Source: Collinsella sp.
GTDB taxonomy: Bacteria > Actinomycetota > Coriobacteriia > Coriobacteriales > Coriobacteriaceae
DNA: 64,000 nucleotides
NCBI GenBank assembly: GCA_019414265.1
Contig: DXMJ01000008.1
Coordinates: forward strand, 9,859-73,858
Direction: 5' to 3'
In this document: positions 1 through 8,423 of the stretch, one piece after another
How positions within the stretch are numbered: the first letter of the stretch is position 1
Layout: the number at the start of each line of letters is the position of its first letter
The notes under the pieces: model-generated
What the model saw: only the letters and a program-made list of their open reading frames with translations
What the model was told of the DNA's origin: nothing
Database searches by the model: none
Made by a program: the position numbers and the translations under genes

Positions 1-82
1 CAGCCTGACGGTCGATGACGCGTTGACGCTTCGCGGCCTGGCCGAGCTCTACCACATCAATCAAAAGCCCCGTCGCGCGTAG
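1..82 (+). CDS. C-terminal fragment of an upstream gene
   Basis: An open frame enters from the left edge (codons in phase with base 2) and ends at a TAG at 80-82. It encodes 26 residues ending in HINQKPRRA. Too little is present to assign a family. The basic tail and the short gap to the next promoter suggest it is the last gene of the preceding unit. No terminator hairpin is seen before the next promoter. Confidence 0.5.
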   Translation, partial: SLTVDDALTLRGLAELYHINQKPRRA

Positions 83-122
83 CGATGGGGGCGGTGGAAC
101 AAAAACGTCTCCACCTTTCACC

Positions 123-131
123 TGCTACAAT
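123..131 (+). promoter_or_regulatory. extended -10 promoter of the dCMP deaminase gene
   Basis: The sequence TGCTACAAT fits an extended -10 element (TGn plus TACAAT at 126-131). Transcription would start near 138. This is downstream of an earlier in-frame ATG at 85 and supports the start codon at 166. No good -35 is visible, as is usual for extended -10 promoters. Confidence 0.5.
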
Positions 132-165
132 GGGTCAAACTATTGCGATTTCGGAGGTGTCTGCC

Positions 166-690
166 ATGTCGGACGATCTTCATCAAACTGCGTCGGGCAA
201 GCGCCGCGACGTTATTAGCTGGGACGAGTTCTTTATGAGCGTGGCCATCGCCGCGCAGCGCCGCAGCAAAGATCCCAATACGCAGGTGGGCGCGTGCATC
301 GCCAGCACCAACCACCGCATCCTTTCGGTGGGCTACAACGGTACGCCCTCGGCACTCAACGACGACTTTTTTCCGTGGGGCACGAGCGATGACCCGCTGC
401 AGGACAAGCATAACTACGTAGTCCATGCCGAAGCCAACGCCGTGCTCAACTACCGCGGCTCGCTCAAAGACCTTGAGGGTTCCACGGTCTACGTCACGCT
501 GTTCCCGTGTCATGACTGCGCCAAGATCCTGGCGCAGGTGGGCGTGGGCGAGGTTGTCTACCTGGACAATAAGTACGCCGACACCGACGACGGCCGCATC
601 AGCCGTCGCATTCTCGACTCCTGCGGCATTAGCTACCGCCAGGTTATCGTCGATGTCCACATCGGCACCGGGGAACAAACTCAGCAGTAG
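166..690 (+). CDS. dCMP deaminase / ComEB-like cytidine deaminase
   Basis: A 174-residue zinc-dependent deaminase that likely converts dCMP to dUMP in the cytosol to supply thymidylate synthesis. The zinc site is complete: H87-A-E89 supplies the histidine ligand and the catalytic glutamate, and PCHDC provides Cys115 and Cys118. The N-terminal DPNTQVGA stretch is typical of the dCMP/ComEB family. The start at 166 is chosen because GGAGGT lies 7 bases upstream and a -10 box lies at 126; the ATG at 85 would precede that promoter. It is probably monocistronic. Other members of the cytidine deaminase superfamily share these motifs, but length and order favour dCMP deaminase. Confidence 0.88.
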   Translation: MSDDLHQTASGKRRDVISWDEFFMSVAIAAQRRSKDPNTQVGACIASTNHRILSVGYNGTPSALNDDFFPWGTSDDPLQDKHNYVVHAEANAVLNYRGSLKDLEGSTVYVTLFPCHDCAKILAQVGVGEVVYLDNKYADTDDGRISRRILDSCGISYRQVIVDVHIGTGEQTQQ

Positions 691-724
691 CGGCAGCGTG
701 TGCTAGCGCCGGGCGTCGGCAAAA

Positions 725-758
725 GCAGCTAAAAAAGCCCCGTCCCAAATTGACTGCT
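725..758 (-). repeat. 34-bp intergenic repeat, copy 1
   Basis: This 34-bp stretch is matched at 32 of 34 positions, in inverted orientation, by 35175-35208. Both lie in intergenic DNA close behind a stop codon. It holds an A-run flanked by GC and the core TCCCAAATTGACT. That core recurs partially near 21244 and, inverted and shortened, near 47941. Confidence 0.6.
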
Positions 759-867
759 CGTGAAAGTCGTGTCCGCACGCATGGCTGGCGCCTAAGCGGG
801 TACATGGCTGTAGTAACATAGCCCCTGTCCGCGGGCGTGCCCGCGTTATTGTGAGAAAGGAGCCCCT

Positions 868-1146
868 GTGGCTGTTAACGAAGAGCTGCTTAAGAAGGTT
901 CTTGAGGAGATCCGCCCCAACCTGCAGGCTGACGGCGGCGATATGGAGTATGTGGGCGTCGACGACGAGGGCGTCGTCCAGCTTGAGCTTCAGGGTGCCT
1001 GCGCCGGCTGCCCTATGAGCGCACTGACCCTGTCCATGGGTATCGAGCGTATTCTCAAGGAGCACGTACCCGGCGTTACCCGTGTCGAGCAGGTCAATGC
1101 CTCCGGCGAGACCGAGGACCTGTACGACGAGTACGCGCCGTTCTAA
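868..1146 (+). CDS. NifU-like iron-sulfur scaffold protein
   Basis: A 92-residue protein corresponding to the NifU C-terminal domain alone, which assembles or carries Fe-S clusters for apoproteins. The diagnostic CxxC is Cys45-AG-Cys48, followed by PMS. The N-terminal half has the usual LQADGGD segment. The start is GTG at 868 behind GAAAGGAG. There is no IscU-type N-terminal domain and no nifS neighbour, so it is probably a stand-alone carrier of the Nfu type. It is separated from the dCMP deaminase by 177 bases holding a 34-bp repeat, and from lgt by about 110 bases. Confidence 0.9.
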   Translation: MAVNEELLKKVLEEIRPNLQADGGDMEYVGVDDEGVVQLELQGACAGCPMSALTLSMGIERILKEHVPGVTRVEQVNASGETEDLYDEYAPF

Positions 1147-1255
1147 GATGCGAAAGCTGCGGACGGCGTACTCCGCATAGACGTTACGCCCAAATATGCG
1201 GCTGCGAGCGAAAGGCCCGCGGCCGCATTTGTATGTAGGGAGTAGGAGGGTCGAC

Positions 1256-2077
1256 ATGCTCAACGACCTCTACCATATGCTTGATCCCGTCGCCATTTCG
1301 GCGGGGCCCATCACCATCTACTGGTACGGCTTGGCCTATGTGGTCGGAGCTCTGCTCACGGCGGTCGTCATGTACCGCACACAGCGCCGTTGGGGTTTCG
1401 ATATTACAGGCGACGACCTGACAAGCGTCGTGGTCGGCGTGGTCTTTGGCCTTATCATCGGCGCCCGCCTGTTCTACGTCATCTTTTACGGCGACGGCTA
1501 CTACTGGGTACATCCGCTCGAGATCTTTGCCACCAACGAGGGCGGCATGAGCTTTCATGGCGGCCTGGTGGGCGGCATCATCGGTGGCGCGCTCGTGTGC
1601 CGTATGTACAAGCTCGATGCCTGGACTATCGCCGACCTTGCCGTTATCGGTGCTCCGCTGGCCCTGTGCCTGGGGCGCTGCGCCAACTTTGTCAACGGCG
1701 AGCTGTGGGGCAAGCCGACCGATCTGCCCTGGGGTGTGATCTTCGGCGGCGCCGCGGGCGATATGCCACGTCACCCCTCCCAGCTCTACGAGGCATTTCT
1801 CGAGGGCATTGTGCTCTTCTGCATTCTGCAGGTGTTCAGCCGCAAAAAACCGCTGCTGCCCCAGGGTACGTTTATGGGCGTGTTTGTGATGGGTTACGGC
1901 ATCGTCCGCTTCCTCGTTGAGTTTGTGCGCGTGCCCGATGCCCAGCTGGGCTATCTGCTGGGCGGCGTCATCACCATGGGTCAGCTGCTGAGCCTGCCGC
2001 TCGTAATCGCAGGACTGGCGCTCATCATCTTCGCCCGACACCGCAATCGCCCCCAGCGCATCTACCTCGACGCCTAG
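1256..2077 (+). CDS. lgt: prolipoprotein diacylglyceryl transferase
   Basis: A 273-residue integral membrane enzyme. It transfers diacylglycerol from phosphatidylglycerol to the lipobox cysteine of prolipoproteins. The Lgt signature is present as GRCANFVNGELWG from about residue 140. The conserved histidine lies in MSFHGG near residue 101, and HPSQLYE follows. About seven hydrophobic segments are visible. The start is set at the ATG at 1256, preceded by GGAGGG; a longer in-frame start at 1196 has no ribosome site and would add a non-hydrophobic leader. A hairpin repeat with a short T-run follows the TAG directly and may end the transcript. Confidence 0.94.
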   Translation: MLNDLYHMLDPVAISAGPITIYWYGLAYVVGALLTAVVMYRTQRRWGFDITGDDLTSVVVGVVFGLIIGARLFYVIFYGDGYYWVHPLEIFATNEGGMSFHGGLVGGIIGGALVCRMYKLDAWTIADLAVIGAPLALCLGRCANFVNGELWGKPTDLPWGVIFGGAAGDMPRHPSQLYEAFLEGIVLFCILQVFSRKKPLLPQGTFMGVFVMGYGIVRFLVEFVRVPDAQLGYLLGGVITMGQLLSLPLVIAGLALIIFARHRNRPQRIYLDA

Positions 2078-2088
2078 CCACCACATGT

Positions 2089-2124
2089 CACCACAAGGGG
2101 GACAGGCACCTTTGTGGTGGTTTT
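2089..2124 (+). repeat. GGGACAGG-loop hairpin after lgt (possible terminator)
   Basis: CACCACAA (2089-2096) and TTGTGGTG (2112-2119) form an 8-bp stem around a loop with the core GGGGGACAGG, followed by GTTTT. The loop core is shared with hairpins at 2166, 7042, 33936 and 41547 while the stem sequence differs. Confidence 0.6.
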
Positions 2125-2149
2125 GCCGGGCAACGATGACAGAACCGTA

Positions 2150-2203
2150 ACGTTTCCCCAGATAAAACCTGCCAAAATAAACCTGTCCCTTTTTGGCAGG
2201 TTT
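2150..2203 (-). repeat. 53-nt hairpin repeat unit, copy 1 (minus orientation)
   Basis: A perfect 12-bp stem (AACCTGCCAAAA at 2166-2177 with TTTTGGCAGGTT at 2191-2202) encloses a loop reading AGGGACAGGTTTA on the minus strand. A conserved tail ending in ACGT follows. Near-identical units lie at 7042-7094 and 33936-33988. Confidence 0.75.
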
Positions 2204-2223
2204 CTAGAAAGGCTATTCGGACT

Positions 2224-4407
2224 GTGAAGGATTCCGACCTCTCCACAACGGCTGCGCGCGACGCTGCCCGCATCGTCTGGTTTAAGCGCTACCCCGCCAA
2301 GCAGACGCTCATCGCATTTCTGCTCGCGCTGTTGGCGACCACAGCGTTTTCCATCGATCCCGCCCCGGTGTCGAGCAACGCAGTCTTGGCGATTGACCCC
2401 AAAGCCTCGGGCATGCTGTACGTGTGCTACGAGGTGCTCCTCTCATTTGCCGGCCATACCGACGCGGTCATGCTGCTTGCGCTTGCCTGCCTGCTCACGC
2501 TGCCGTTTCGCTACGTGTTCTTTGGCCGTGGCGACACCTGGCGCCCATCGATTATTCTGCCGTCGCTGTTTTTCGCCATCTGCATGGTGTTCGGCCGCAG
2601 CTACGACCTCACCGACTCGGCCGAGATTGTTCTTGGCGACAAGGCCCGCATCATCTGCGCCTGGATTGGCGGCGCGGGCTGGATGCTCCTAGCGATCGTG
2701 GCCTTCTACCTTGCCTTTGAGTGCCTGGATTGGCTGAGCTCTCGGCGCATCCCGTTTTCCGAGGCGCACTTTGGCCGCATATGGCGTGTGGCTCACGCCG
2801 TGCTCTCGGTCCATCCCTTTGCCGGGCCCTTCCTGGTGTTTATGATCGCCTGGGCGCCCACGCTCATCGCTTCGCTGCCCGGCCTTTTTATGGGGGACAC
2901 CGGCGCGCAGATTCGTCAGTGGTTCAACTATCCCAACGGCACGAGCGACTACCTACGCCTGCTCAATCCTAATGTGTTGCTCAACGGGCATCATCCCGTA
3001 GTGCACACGGCCATTATCGGCTCGTGCGTTCAGCTGGGGCTTTCGCTGTTCAACAGCGCTAACGCGGGCCTCATCATCTATACCTGCGCTCAATTTGTCA
3101 TCACGGCTGCCTGCATGGCCTATTCCATTTCGTCGCTGCGCAAACTGGGCGTGAGCCTGCCGGTTCGCGGTGCGATCCTGCTGTTCTTTGCGTTTATGCC
3201 GATGTTCTCTAACTACGCGGCCCTGCTTACCAAAGACGTGCTCTTTGCCGACGCGTTTTTGGTGCTGCTGGTACAGACCGTCAAGCTCGTGGCATGTGGC
3301 TTGCCCCGTCGTGATGCCAATGCCGAGCGTGCGGGCGAACAGAGGCCCGTGCTCTTTGCGCGCCACGACTGGCTGTTGCTTGCGCTGGCTGCCATGGGTT
3401 CCACGTTTTTGCGCAATGGCGGTCTGGTCTTTCCGTTGGCGGCCTGCGTGATTGCGGCGGCGTTTTGCGCATGGGACGTGCATGTGGCTCGTCGTGCAGC
3501 CAAGCAGGCTGGTGCTGCGCCTTCGGGCGCCATCCCGCGTTTCCGCTGGGTGGGAGTTCTTGCGGTGCTTGCTCTCTGCCTTGCCTCTAATATGTACTTC
3601 ACCAAGGTCTTTATGCCGGCGCACGATATCACGCCTGGTTCCAAGCGCGAAATCCTCTCGATTCCGTTCCAACAGACGGCTCGTTTCGTCCAAAAGCACG
3701 ACGGCCTCAACTCGGGCGTCAACCCCACGGTAAAGGAGGACGGCACCATCGTGGAGGCTCCTTGCGACGGCTTGGTGACCGACGAGGAGCACGCCGTGAT
3801 CGACCGGGTGCTCAAGTACGAGAATCTGGGCCGCCGTTACAACCCGGATAAGTCGGATGCCGTCAAGAACTGCTTTAACGAGTACGCCTCGCAGGAGGAC
3901 ATCAAGGCCTATTTTGAGGTCTGGGCGCAGATGTTCAAAAAGGATCCCGAGTGCTATATCTCGGCGCTCATCAATAACTATTACGGCTACTTTTATCCGA
4001 GCGCGCGCGATGCCTGGGTCTACAGCACGGCGCGTAGTGCCGAGATCATGGCGCGTCCCGACAACCTCAAGTACTTCGACTTCCATCCGGTTGACAGCAA
4101 CGTGGTGCGCTGGTGCGACCACCTGATCAATCTGTACCGTGTGGCGGTGCAGCGCATCCCGTTTATTTCGCTCACCATGAGCTCGGCCACCTATGTGTGG
4201 ATTATGATCGCCGTGGTGGTCTACCTGCTGCGTCGTCATTCATGGCGTGCGCTGGCGATCTGGGTGCCGCTGTTGGGCGTGCTCGCCGTGTGCCTGATTG
4301 GTCCCTGCAACGGTTCGACCTATATGCGCTACCTGTATCCGGTCATCGCCTGCATGCCCTTCGCCATCGGCGCCACCGTCACCTGCAGTGACTTCCTCTG
4401 GTCCTAA
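2224..4407 (+). CDS. large polytopic membrane protein, DUF6020-like
   Basis: A 727-residue membrane protein with roughly a dozen hydrophobic segments. A large polar domain of about 160 residues (roughly 470-630) lies between the last membrane helices. The layout, with a short cytoplasmic N-terminus, many helices and an extracytoplasmic domain, resembles DUF6020 and GT-C type glycosyltransferases; no catalytic motif can be named with confidence. The GTG start at 2224 lies behind AAAGG, and a 53-nt hairpin repeat ends only 20 bases upstream. A second hairpin repeat begins two bases after the stop. Cell-surface polysaccharide or glycolipid work is a reasonable guess, nothing more. Confidence 0.6.
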   Translation: MKDSDLSTTAARDAARIVWFKRYPAKQTLIAFLLALLATTAFSIDPAPVSSNAVLAIDPKASGMLYVCYEVLLSFAGHTDAVMLLALACLLTLPFRYVFFGRGDTWRPSIILPSLFFAICMVFGRSYDLTDSAEIVLGDKARIICAWIGGAGWMLLAIVAFYLAFECLDWLSSRRIPFSEAHFGRIWRVAHAVLSVHPFAGPFLVFMIAWAPTLIASLPGLFMGDTGAQIRQWFNYPNGTSDYLRLLNPNVLLNGHHPVVHTAIIGSCVQLGLSLFNSANAGLIIYTCAQFVITAACMAYSISSLRKLGVSLPVRGAILLFFAFMPMFSNYAALLTKDVLFADAFLVLLVQTVKLVACGLPRRDANAERAGEQRPVLFARHDWLLLALAAMGSTFLRNGGLVFPLAACVIAAAFCAWDVHVARRAAKQAGAAPSGAIPRFRWVGVLAVLALCLASNMYFTKVFMPAHDITPGSKREILSIPFQQTARFVQKHDGLNSGVNPTVKEDGTIVEAPCDGLVTDEEHAVIDRVLKYENLGRRYNPDKSDAVKNCFNEYASQEDIKAYFEVWAQMFKKDPECYISALINNYYGYFYPSARDAWVYSTARSAEIMARPDNLKYFDFHPVDSNVVRWCDHLINLYRVAVQRIPFISLTMSSATYVWIMIAVVVYLLRRHSWRALAIWVPLLGVLAVCLIGPCNGSTYMRYLYPVIACMPFAIGATVTCSDFLWS

Positions 4408-4408
4408 C

Positions 4409-4441
4409 TTGGTGCATTGGGGTCAGGTCTCTTTGCACCAA
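4409..4441 (+). repeat. hairpin repeat at the stop of the DUF6020-like gene
   Basis: TTGGTGCA (4409-4416) and TGCACCAA (4434-4441) form an 8-bp stem. The loop contains GGGGTCAGGTCTCTT, a variant of the GGGGACAGGT loop family. The stem matches the hairpin at 41547-41581 behind the ThrE-like gene. Confidence 0.6.
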
Positions 4442-4572
4442 AGGGGGCATCATCACGACGCCTTCATTTTTTTGTTTATCTCACAGGCCAGTAGGTATAT
4501 CATTTATAGCGTTTGTTTATATTGCCCGAGCATTCGCGCTGGGCTTTAGGTCGAAACCGATAGGAGACACGT

Positions 4573-5379
4573 ATGTCCGGACACTCTAAGTGGGCCACAA
4601 CCAAGCATCGTAAGGGCGCGCAGGACGCCAAGCGTTCCGCCCTCTTCTCCAAGCTCAGCCGCAACATCACCGTTGCTGCCCGTCTCGGCGGCGACCCGCT
4701 GCCCGAGAACAACGCCAGCCTCGCCGCTGCCGTTGCCAAGGCTAAGGCTCAGTCCATGCCTAAGGACAAGATCAAGTCTGCTATCGATAAGGCCTTTGGT
4801 TCGGGTGCCGACGCCGCCGTCTATGAGAACATCGTGTACGAGGGTTACGGTCCCGCCGGTGTCGCCGTCTACGTCGACTGCCTGACCGACAACCGCAACC
4901 GCACCGCTGCCGACGTCCGTTCCGCCTTCTCCCACGCTGGTGGCAACCTGGGCACCTCCGGTTCCGTCGCCTTCCAGTTTGAGCGCAAGGGCCAGATCGT
5001 CGTTGCCAAGGAGATCCTGGACGAGAACGCCAAGAAGGAGACCATGATCGCCAACGGTGCTGCCGGTGACGAGGATGAGTTCATGATGGCGATCGCCGAG
5101 GCCGGTGGTGAGGACTACGAGGACGCCGGCGAGGAGTGGATCGTCTGGACCGCTGCCAACGACGTCATGGCTGTCTCCAAGGCACTCGAGGAGCAGGGCG
5201 TCCAGGTCAAGGGCTCCGAGACCACCATGGTTCCGACCACTCCGACCGAGGTCTCCGGTGCCGACGCCAAGAAGGTTCAGCGCCTCATCGACCGTCTTGA
5301 GGAGCTCGACGACGTCCAGGACGTCTACAGCACCATGGACATGACCGACGAGGTCATCGCTGCCCTCGAGGAGGAGTAG
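4573..5379 (+). CDS. yebC: YebC/PmpR-family DNA- or ribosome-associated regulator
   Basis: A 268-residue YebC-family protein, slightly longer than the usual 240-250. It begins with the hallmark MSGHSKWATTKHRKGAQD and continues through AARLGGDP, MPKDKI and YEGYGPAGVAV in the expected order. Members act as transcriptional regulators (PmpR/YebC) or, by more recent work on the family, help ribosomes through proline stretches; the sequence alone cannot decide between these. The start is well set by TAGGAGA ahead of the ATG. It appears monocistronic, with a terminator downstream at 5449. The acidic C-terminal tail ends in EEE. Confidence 0.93.
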   Translation: MSGHSKWATTKHRKGAQDAKRSALFSKLSRNITVAARLGGDPLPENNASLAAAVAKAKAQSMPKDKIKSAIDKAFGSGADAAVYENIVYEGYGPAGVAVYVDCLTDNRNRTAADVRSAFSHAGGNLGTSGSVAFQFERKGQIVVAKEILDENAKKETMIANGAAGDEDEFMMAIAEAGGEDYEDAGEEWIVWTAANDVMAVSKALEEQGVQVKGSETTMVPTTPTEVSGADAKKVQRLIDRLEELDDVQDVYSTMDMTDEVIAALEEE

Positions 5380-5448
5380 CGCCCGCACGGATTGAGCCGT
5401 GCATATCTGGGCATAATGAAGCGAGCATGCAAGCCTCGTGGAATAGAT

Positions 5449-5495
5449 GAGCCGGATCCGCGTGCATGAGGCACCGGACCCGGCTCTTTTATAAT
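5449..5495 (+). terminator. terminator after yebC overlapping a perfect -10 box
   Basis: GAGCCGG (5449-5455) pairs with CCGGCTC (5480-5486) and is followed by TTTT. The T-run merges into a perfect TATAAT at 5490-5495, a plausible -10 for the amaP operon, so one gene's terminator overlaps the next gene's promoter. Confidence 0.6.
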
Positions 5496-5545
5496 GATGC
5501 GAATCGTTTTGCATTCTGTGGATCGAGATTTGAAGGGAGCGCTGC

Positions 5546-6091
5546 ATGCGCGTGCTCAAACGAGCCCTGGCGATCGTGTATCTTGCCTCCGCCGTCGTGG
5601 CGCTGGGTACGTTAGTCTGCCAGTTTTGGGGGCCATATACCTATCGCTTTATGCTGCTGATGCGCGATCCGCTGCCTCGCATCGTTGTTACGGCGTGCGG
5701 CGGTGTCGTGGCGCTCGGCGTGCTCGTGGGTTTCTTCCGCCTGATGTTTGCTCGTCGCGAGCCGTCCTGCGTGCATCCGGCGGGGGAGCGCAATATCGAG
5801 GTCACGCTCGCTGCCCTCTCCTCGTGTGCCCGCACCGCGGCAGAGCGCGACGACCGAGTGATGATCGAGCATGTCGAGGCGCGCGTGCAGGGCTCCGACG
5901 AATCGCACGTCCGTTTTAAGGTTGACGCCATCGCGCTCGACGACCGGGACGTGGCCTCCCTTGCAGCCGCGATGCAGCAACGTATCGAGGAGGCCTGCGA
6001 CACTATGCTCGGCACGCCGGGCACGACTGCGCGCGTTCGTTTTTTGCCGTCCAAGACTACCGTCCAGACCGTGGAGGTTTCCGGTGAGTGA
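5546..6091 (+). CDS. amaP: AmaP-like alkaline-shock membrane anchor protein
   Basis: A 181-residue protein with two N-terminal transmembrane segments (about 8-28 and 47-67) and a cytoplasmic remainder. This is the plan of AmaP, which tethers Asp23-family proteins to the membrane. The soluble part carries the expected alternating beta/alpha pattern (IEVTLAALSS, VRFKVDAIAL, AARVRFLPSK). The start is ATG 5546 behind AAGGGAG. It overlaps the next gene by 8 bases and is followed by DUF2273 and Asp23 genes, the classic set of this envelope-stress module. The assignment rests mainly on architecture and neighbours. Confidence 0.75.
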   Translation: MRVLKRALAIVYLASAVVALGTLVCQFWGPYTYRFMLLMRDPLPRIVVTACGGVVALGVLVGFFRLMFARREPSCVHPAGERNIEVTLAALSSCARTAAERDDRVMIEHVEARVQGSDESHVRFKVDAIALDDRDVASLAAAMQQRIEEACDTMLGTPGTTARVRFLPSKTTVQTVEVSGE

Positions 6092-6461
6092 TACCAATCA
6101 AGACAAGACCGCCCGCACGCCGCGCCTGACTATCGATCAGAGCGCCGCGCCGGCAGGCGAGGTCGTCGATCCCAAGGTAGAGGGTACCGAGTCACATGAC
6201 GCGGTCGCCGATGATTTTGATGAGGCCATGGGTCTCATCAAGGGTACGGGGGCAGCCATCTGGAGCTATGCCGTCCGTCATCCCAACACCACGCTTGGAG
6301 CCGTCGCTGGTTTTGTGCTCGCCGTGCTGGTGCTCACGCTCGGCCTGTGGGATACGCTCGTCATCGCTTTCTTTGTGCTGATCGGCGCCGTGATTGGCCA
6401 GATCCGCGACGGCGAGAACGGGATCGTCAACTTCTTCGGCCGTCTGCTTAGCGGCCGCTAG
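6084..6461 (+). CDS. DUF2273-like small membrane protein
   Basis: A 125-residue protein with a polar N-terminal half and a hydrophobic hairpin between about residues 75 and 108 (TTLGAVAGFVLAVLV, then LVIAFFVLIGAVIG). It ends in a short basic tail. DUF2273 proteins encoded between AmaP and Asp23 genes look like this and are thought to help anchor the Asp23 complex. The start is GTG at 6084, 6 bases after GGAGGT and inside the end of amaP, suggesting translational coupling. The roughly 55-residue acidic extension before the membrane part is longer than in typical DUF2273 proteins. Confidence 0.7.
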   Translation: MSDTNQDKTARTPRLTIDQSAAPAGEVVDPKVEGTESHDAVADDFDEAMGLIKGTGAAIWSYAVRHPNTTLGAVAGFVLAVLVLTLGLWDTLVIAFFVLIGAVIGQIRDGENGIVNFFGRLLSGR

Positions 6462-6505
6462 CATGTATTCGACCGCCGCGTGTGCGGTGGGCATAAGGAG
6501 GAACC

Positions 6506-7027
6506 ATGGCTTTTAACACGAAGGTCGATGTGGCCGATACCGAGCTCGAGGTAGACGAGACCGTCACCGCCGAGGCCGAGGACGTAACGCTCGAGGACGA
6601 GGCGCTCGTCGAGGCCGAACCCGCCGACGATGCGGACGAGGATGATGGGGAAGCGGACGAGTCCGAGGACTCGCTGACCTATTCCAACGGTGTGATCGAG
6701 AAGATCGTCGCCATGGCCACCCGCGAGGTACCGCACGTCCTGGGCATGAAGGGCAACCTCATGCACTTTGTGCAGGAGCAGTTTGGTGCCGAGAATCTGA
6801 CCAAGGGCGTGACAGTCGAGGTCACCGATGACAACCGCGTGGTCGTTAACATTTCCGTCATTATCGAGTACGGCGCCTATGCGCCCGCGATTTTCGACGA
6901 CGTTAAGGCGCGCGTGACCGAGCGTCTGGCTGCGATGACCGGCCTTGAGGTGGCAGGCGTCAACCTGCGCATCGAGGATGTCATCACCCCCGAGGAGTAC
7001 GAGCACCGCACCAACCAGCACGAGTAA
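6506..7027 (+). CDS. Asp23/Gls24-family envelope stress protein
   Basis: A 173-residue cytoplasmic protein. After a very acidic N-terminal 55 residues comes the Asp23 domain (SNGVIEKIVAMATREVPHV, then VTVEVTDDNRVVVNISVIIEYG, then VNLRIEDV). Asp23 is abundant in Gram-positive bacteria, sits under the membrane through AmaP, and influences cell-envelope stress responses. The start is ATG 6506 behind AAGGAGG. It is the last gene of the amaP unit. Its TAA stop overlaps the first bases of a hairpin repeat at 7026, and a strong terminator follows at 7098. Confidence 0.88.
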   Translation: MAFNTKVDVADTELEVDETVTAEAEDVTLEDEALVEAEPADDADEDDGEADESEDSLTYSNGVIEKIVAMATREVPHVLGMKGNLMHFVQEQFGAENLTKGVTVEVTDDNRVVVNISVIIEYGAYAPAIFDDVKARVTERLAAMTGLEVAGVNLRIEDVITPEEYEHRTNQHE

Positions 7028-7094
7028 CCTACCAAAAAGGTAACCTGCCAAAAAGGGACAGGTTTATTTTGGCAGGTTTTATCTGCGAAAACGT
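7026..7094 (+). repeat. 53-nt hairpin repeat unit, copy 2, with partial duplication
   Basis: The unit at 7042-7094 has the 12-bp AACCTGCCAAAA stem, the AGGGACAGGTTTA loop and the conserved tail ending in ACGT. A 16-base degenerate half copy (AACCTACCAAAAAGGT) precedes it. Its first bases are part of the asp23 stop codon. Confidence 0.75.
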
Positions 7095-7097
7095 CAA

Positions 7098-7138
7098 ACG
7101 GCCGGTCGCACGGATGTATGTGCGGCCGGCCGTTATTT
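7098..7138 (+). terminator. terminator after the asp23 unit
   Basis: A 14-bp stem (7098-7111 with 7120-7133, one mismatch) rich in GGCCGG, with a loop of 8 bases and TTATTT after it. Confidence 0.7.
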
Positions 7139-7250
7139 GTATGCCCCCGATGTAGGCATACCGCTCGTCTAACTAGGGGTTGCAATCGTCACGTTCCGCG
7201 TTACCCTAATGGGCGCATTGTTTCCAAATTGTTAACGAGGGGTTGCCGTA

Positions 7251-8273
7251 ATGGCTGACGAGCGCAAAACAGAAAGCAAGGCATGGGCGATTGAGGCCGC
7301 CGCGGCAGAGGCGGCATCGCGAGCTGCCGAGGAGCTACATCGTCCTCCCGTGGTGCCGATGGAGCGCGTGGTCGATCGCACCGATATCGAGCGCGGCGAG
7401 CGTGCCGGCCAAAAGCGCAGCCAGGAGCCAGGCTTCCCGCGCTTTTTCGCCGAGCTCAATCTAGGTCTGATTCTTACGGCTTTTGCCATCGTTGCGTTTA
7501 AAACCCCTAATCACTTTGCTTTTGGCGGCACCTCGGGCGTGTCGGTCATTCTGTCCACGCTGTTCCCGACCCTGCCCGTCGGCGTCTTTATGTGGATTAT
7601 CAACGCGGTTCTCGTCGTCTTGGGCTTTATCTTTTTGGAGCGCAAGGCAATCCTGTGGAGCGTCTTCGCCTCGTTTGCGCTGTCCGCCTATGTTTCGCTG
7701 TTTGAGCTTTTTATTCCGACCGATGTCTCGATGACGGGCGATATGTGGCTCGACCTGTGCTTTGCCGTGATTCTGCCGGCGCTCGGCAGCGCCATCGTTT
7801 TTGATATCGGCGCCTCGACGGGCGGCACGGACATCCTCGCTATGATCCTCAAACGCCGTACCACACTCGAGATTGGCCGCGCGCTGTTGCTGGTCGATAT
7901 CGGCATCGTGACCATCGCGGCCTTCTTGTACGGTCCGCGCGTCGGTCTGTACTGCGTGCTCGGCCTGTTTGCCAAGACGCTTGTGGTCGACAAGGCCATC
8001 GAGGGCATTCACCTGCGCAAAGTCTGCACGATCATTTGCTCCGAGCCGCGCAAAGTTGAGGAGTTTATCGTCAAACATCTCAACCGTACGGCGACTATCA
8101 GCCGCGGCTACGGTGCCTTTTCGGGCAAGTGCGTGACGGTGATCATGAGCGTGCTGAGCCGTCGCGAGGCCGTGCAACTGCGCCGCTATGCGCGCGAGGT
8201 CGATCCGGGTGCCTTTATCACGATTGTCGACAGCTCCGAGATCGTCGGCAAGGGTTTCCGCGGCACGAACTAG
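7251..8273 (+). CDS. YitT-family (DUF2179) membrane protein
   Basis: A 340-residue protein with a charged 60-residue N-terminal extension. The YitT membrane domain of five or six helices follows (GLILTAFAIVAFKTPNHFAFGGTSG onward, abbreviated here). A C-terminal DUF2179 domain starts near LRKVCTIICSEP. The GGTSGVS and GASTGGTDI segments are typical of the family, whose transport substrate is unknown. The start is ATG 7251 with GAGGGG upstream. It is a single gene between two intergenic regions. The basic/acidic N-terminal extension is absent from most family members known to me. Confidence 0.85.
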   Translation: MADERKTESKAWAIEAAAAEAASRAAEELHRPPVVPMERVVDRTDIERGERAGQKRSQEPGFPRFFAELNLGLILTAFAIVAFKTPNHFAFGGTSGVSVILSTLFPTLPVGVFMWIINAVLVVLGFIFLERKAILWSVFASFALSAYVSLFELFIPTDVSMTGDMWLDLCFAVILPALGSAIVFDIGASTGGTDILAMILKRRTTLEIGRALLLVDIGIVTIAAFLYGPRVGLYCVLGLFAKTLVVDKAIEGIHLRKVCTIICSEPRKVEEFIVKHLNRTATISRGYGAFSGKCVTVIMSVLSRREAVQLRRYAREVDPGAFITIVDSSEIVGKGFRGTN

Positions 8274-8423
8274 CGCGGACACACTCATCAAACAATCGAA
8301 AAGCGCCTCGCGCGTTGCAAATACGTCATCTAAGAGTATTTGTCCTCACATTGGGTGATAATGATGCCAAAGACATCGTTTGCGATCCAGGTGATTCGCT
8401 CTAGATACGAAGGGATGATTTCG

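Noticed and set aside
4546..5559. Antisense open frame of 337 codons over yebC
   Set aside because: Opposite-strand shadow of a clearly real gene; product is low complexity (Gly/Leu/Val/Asp).
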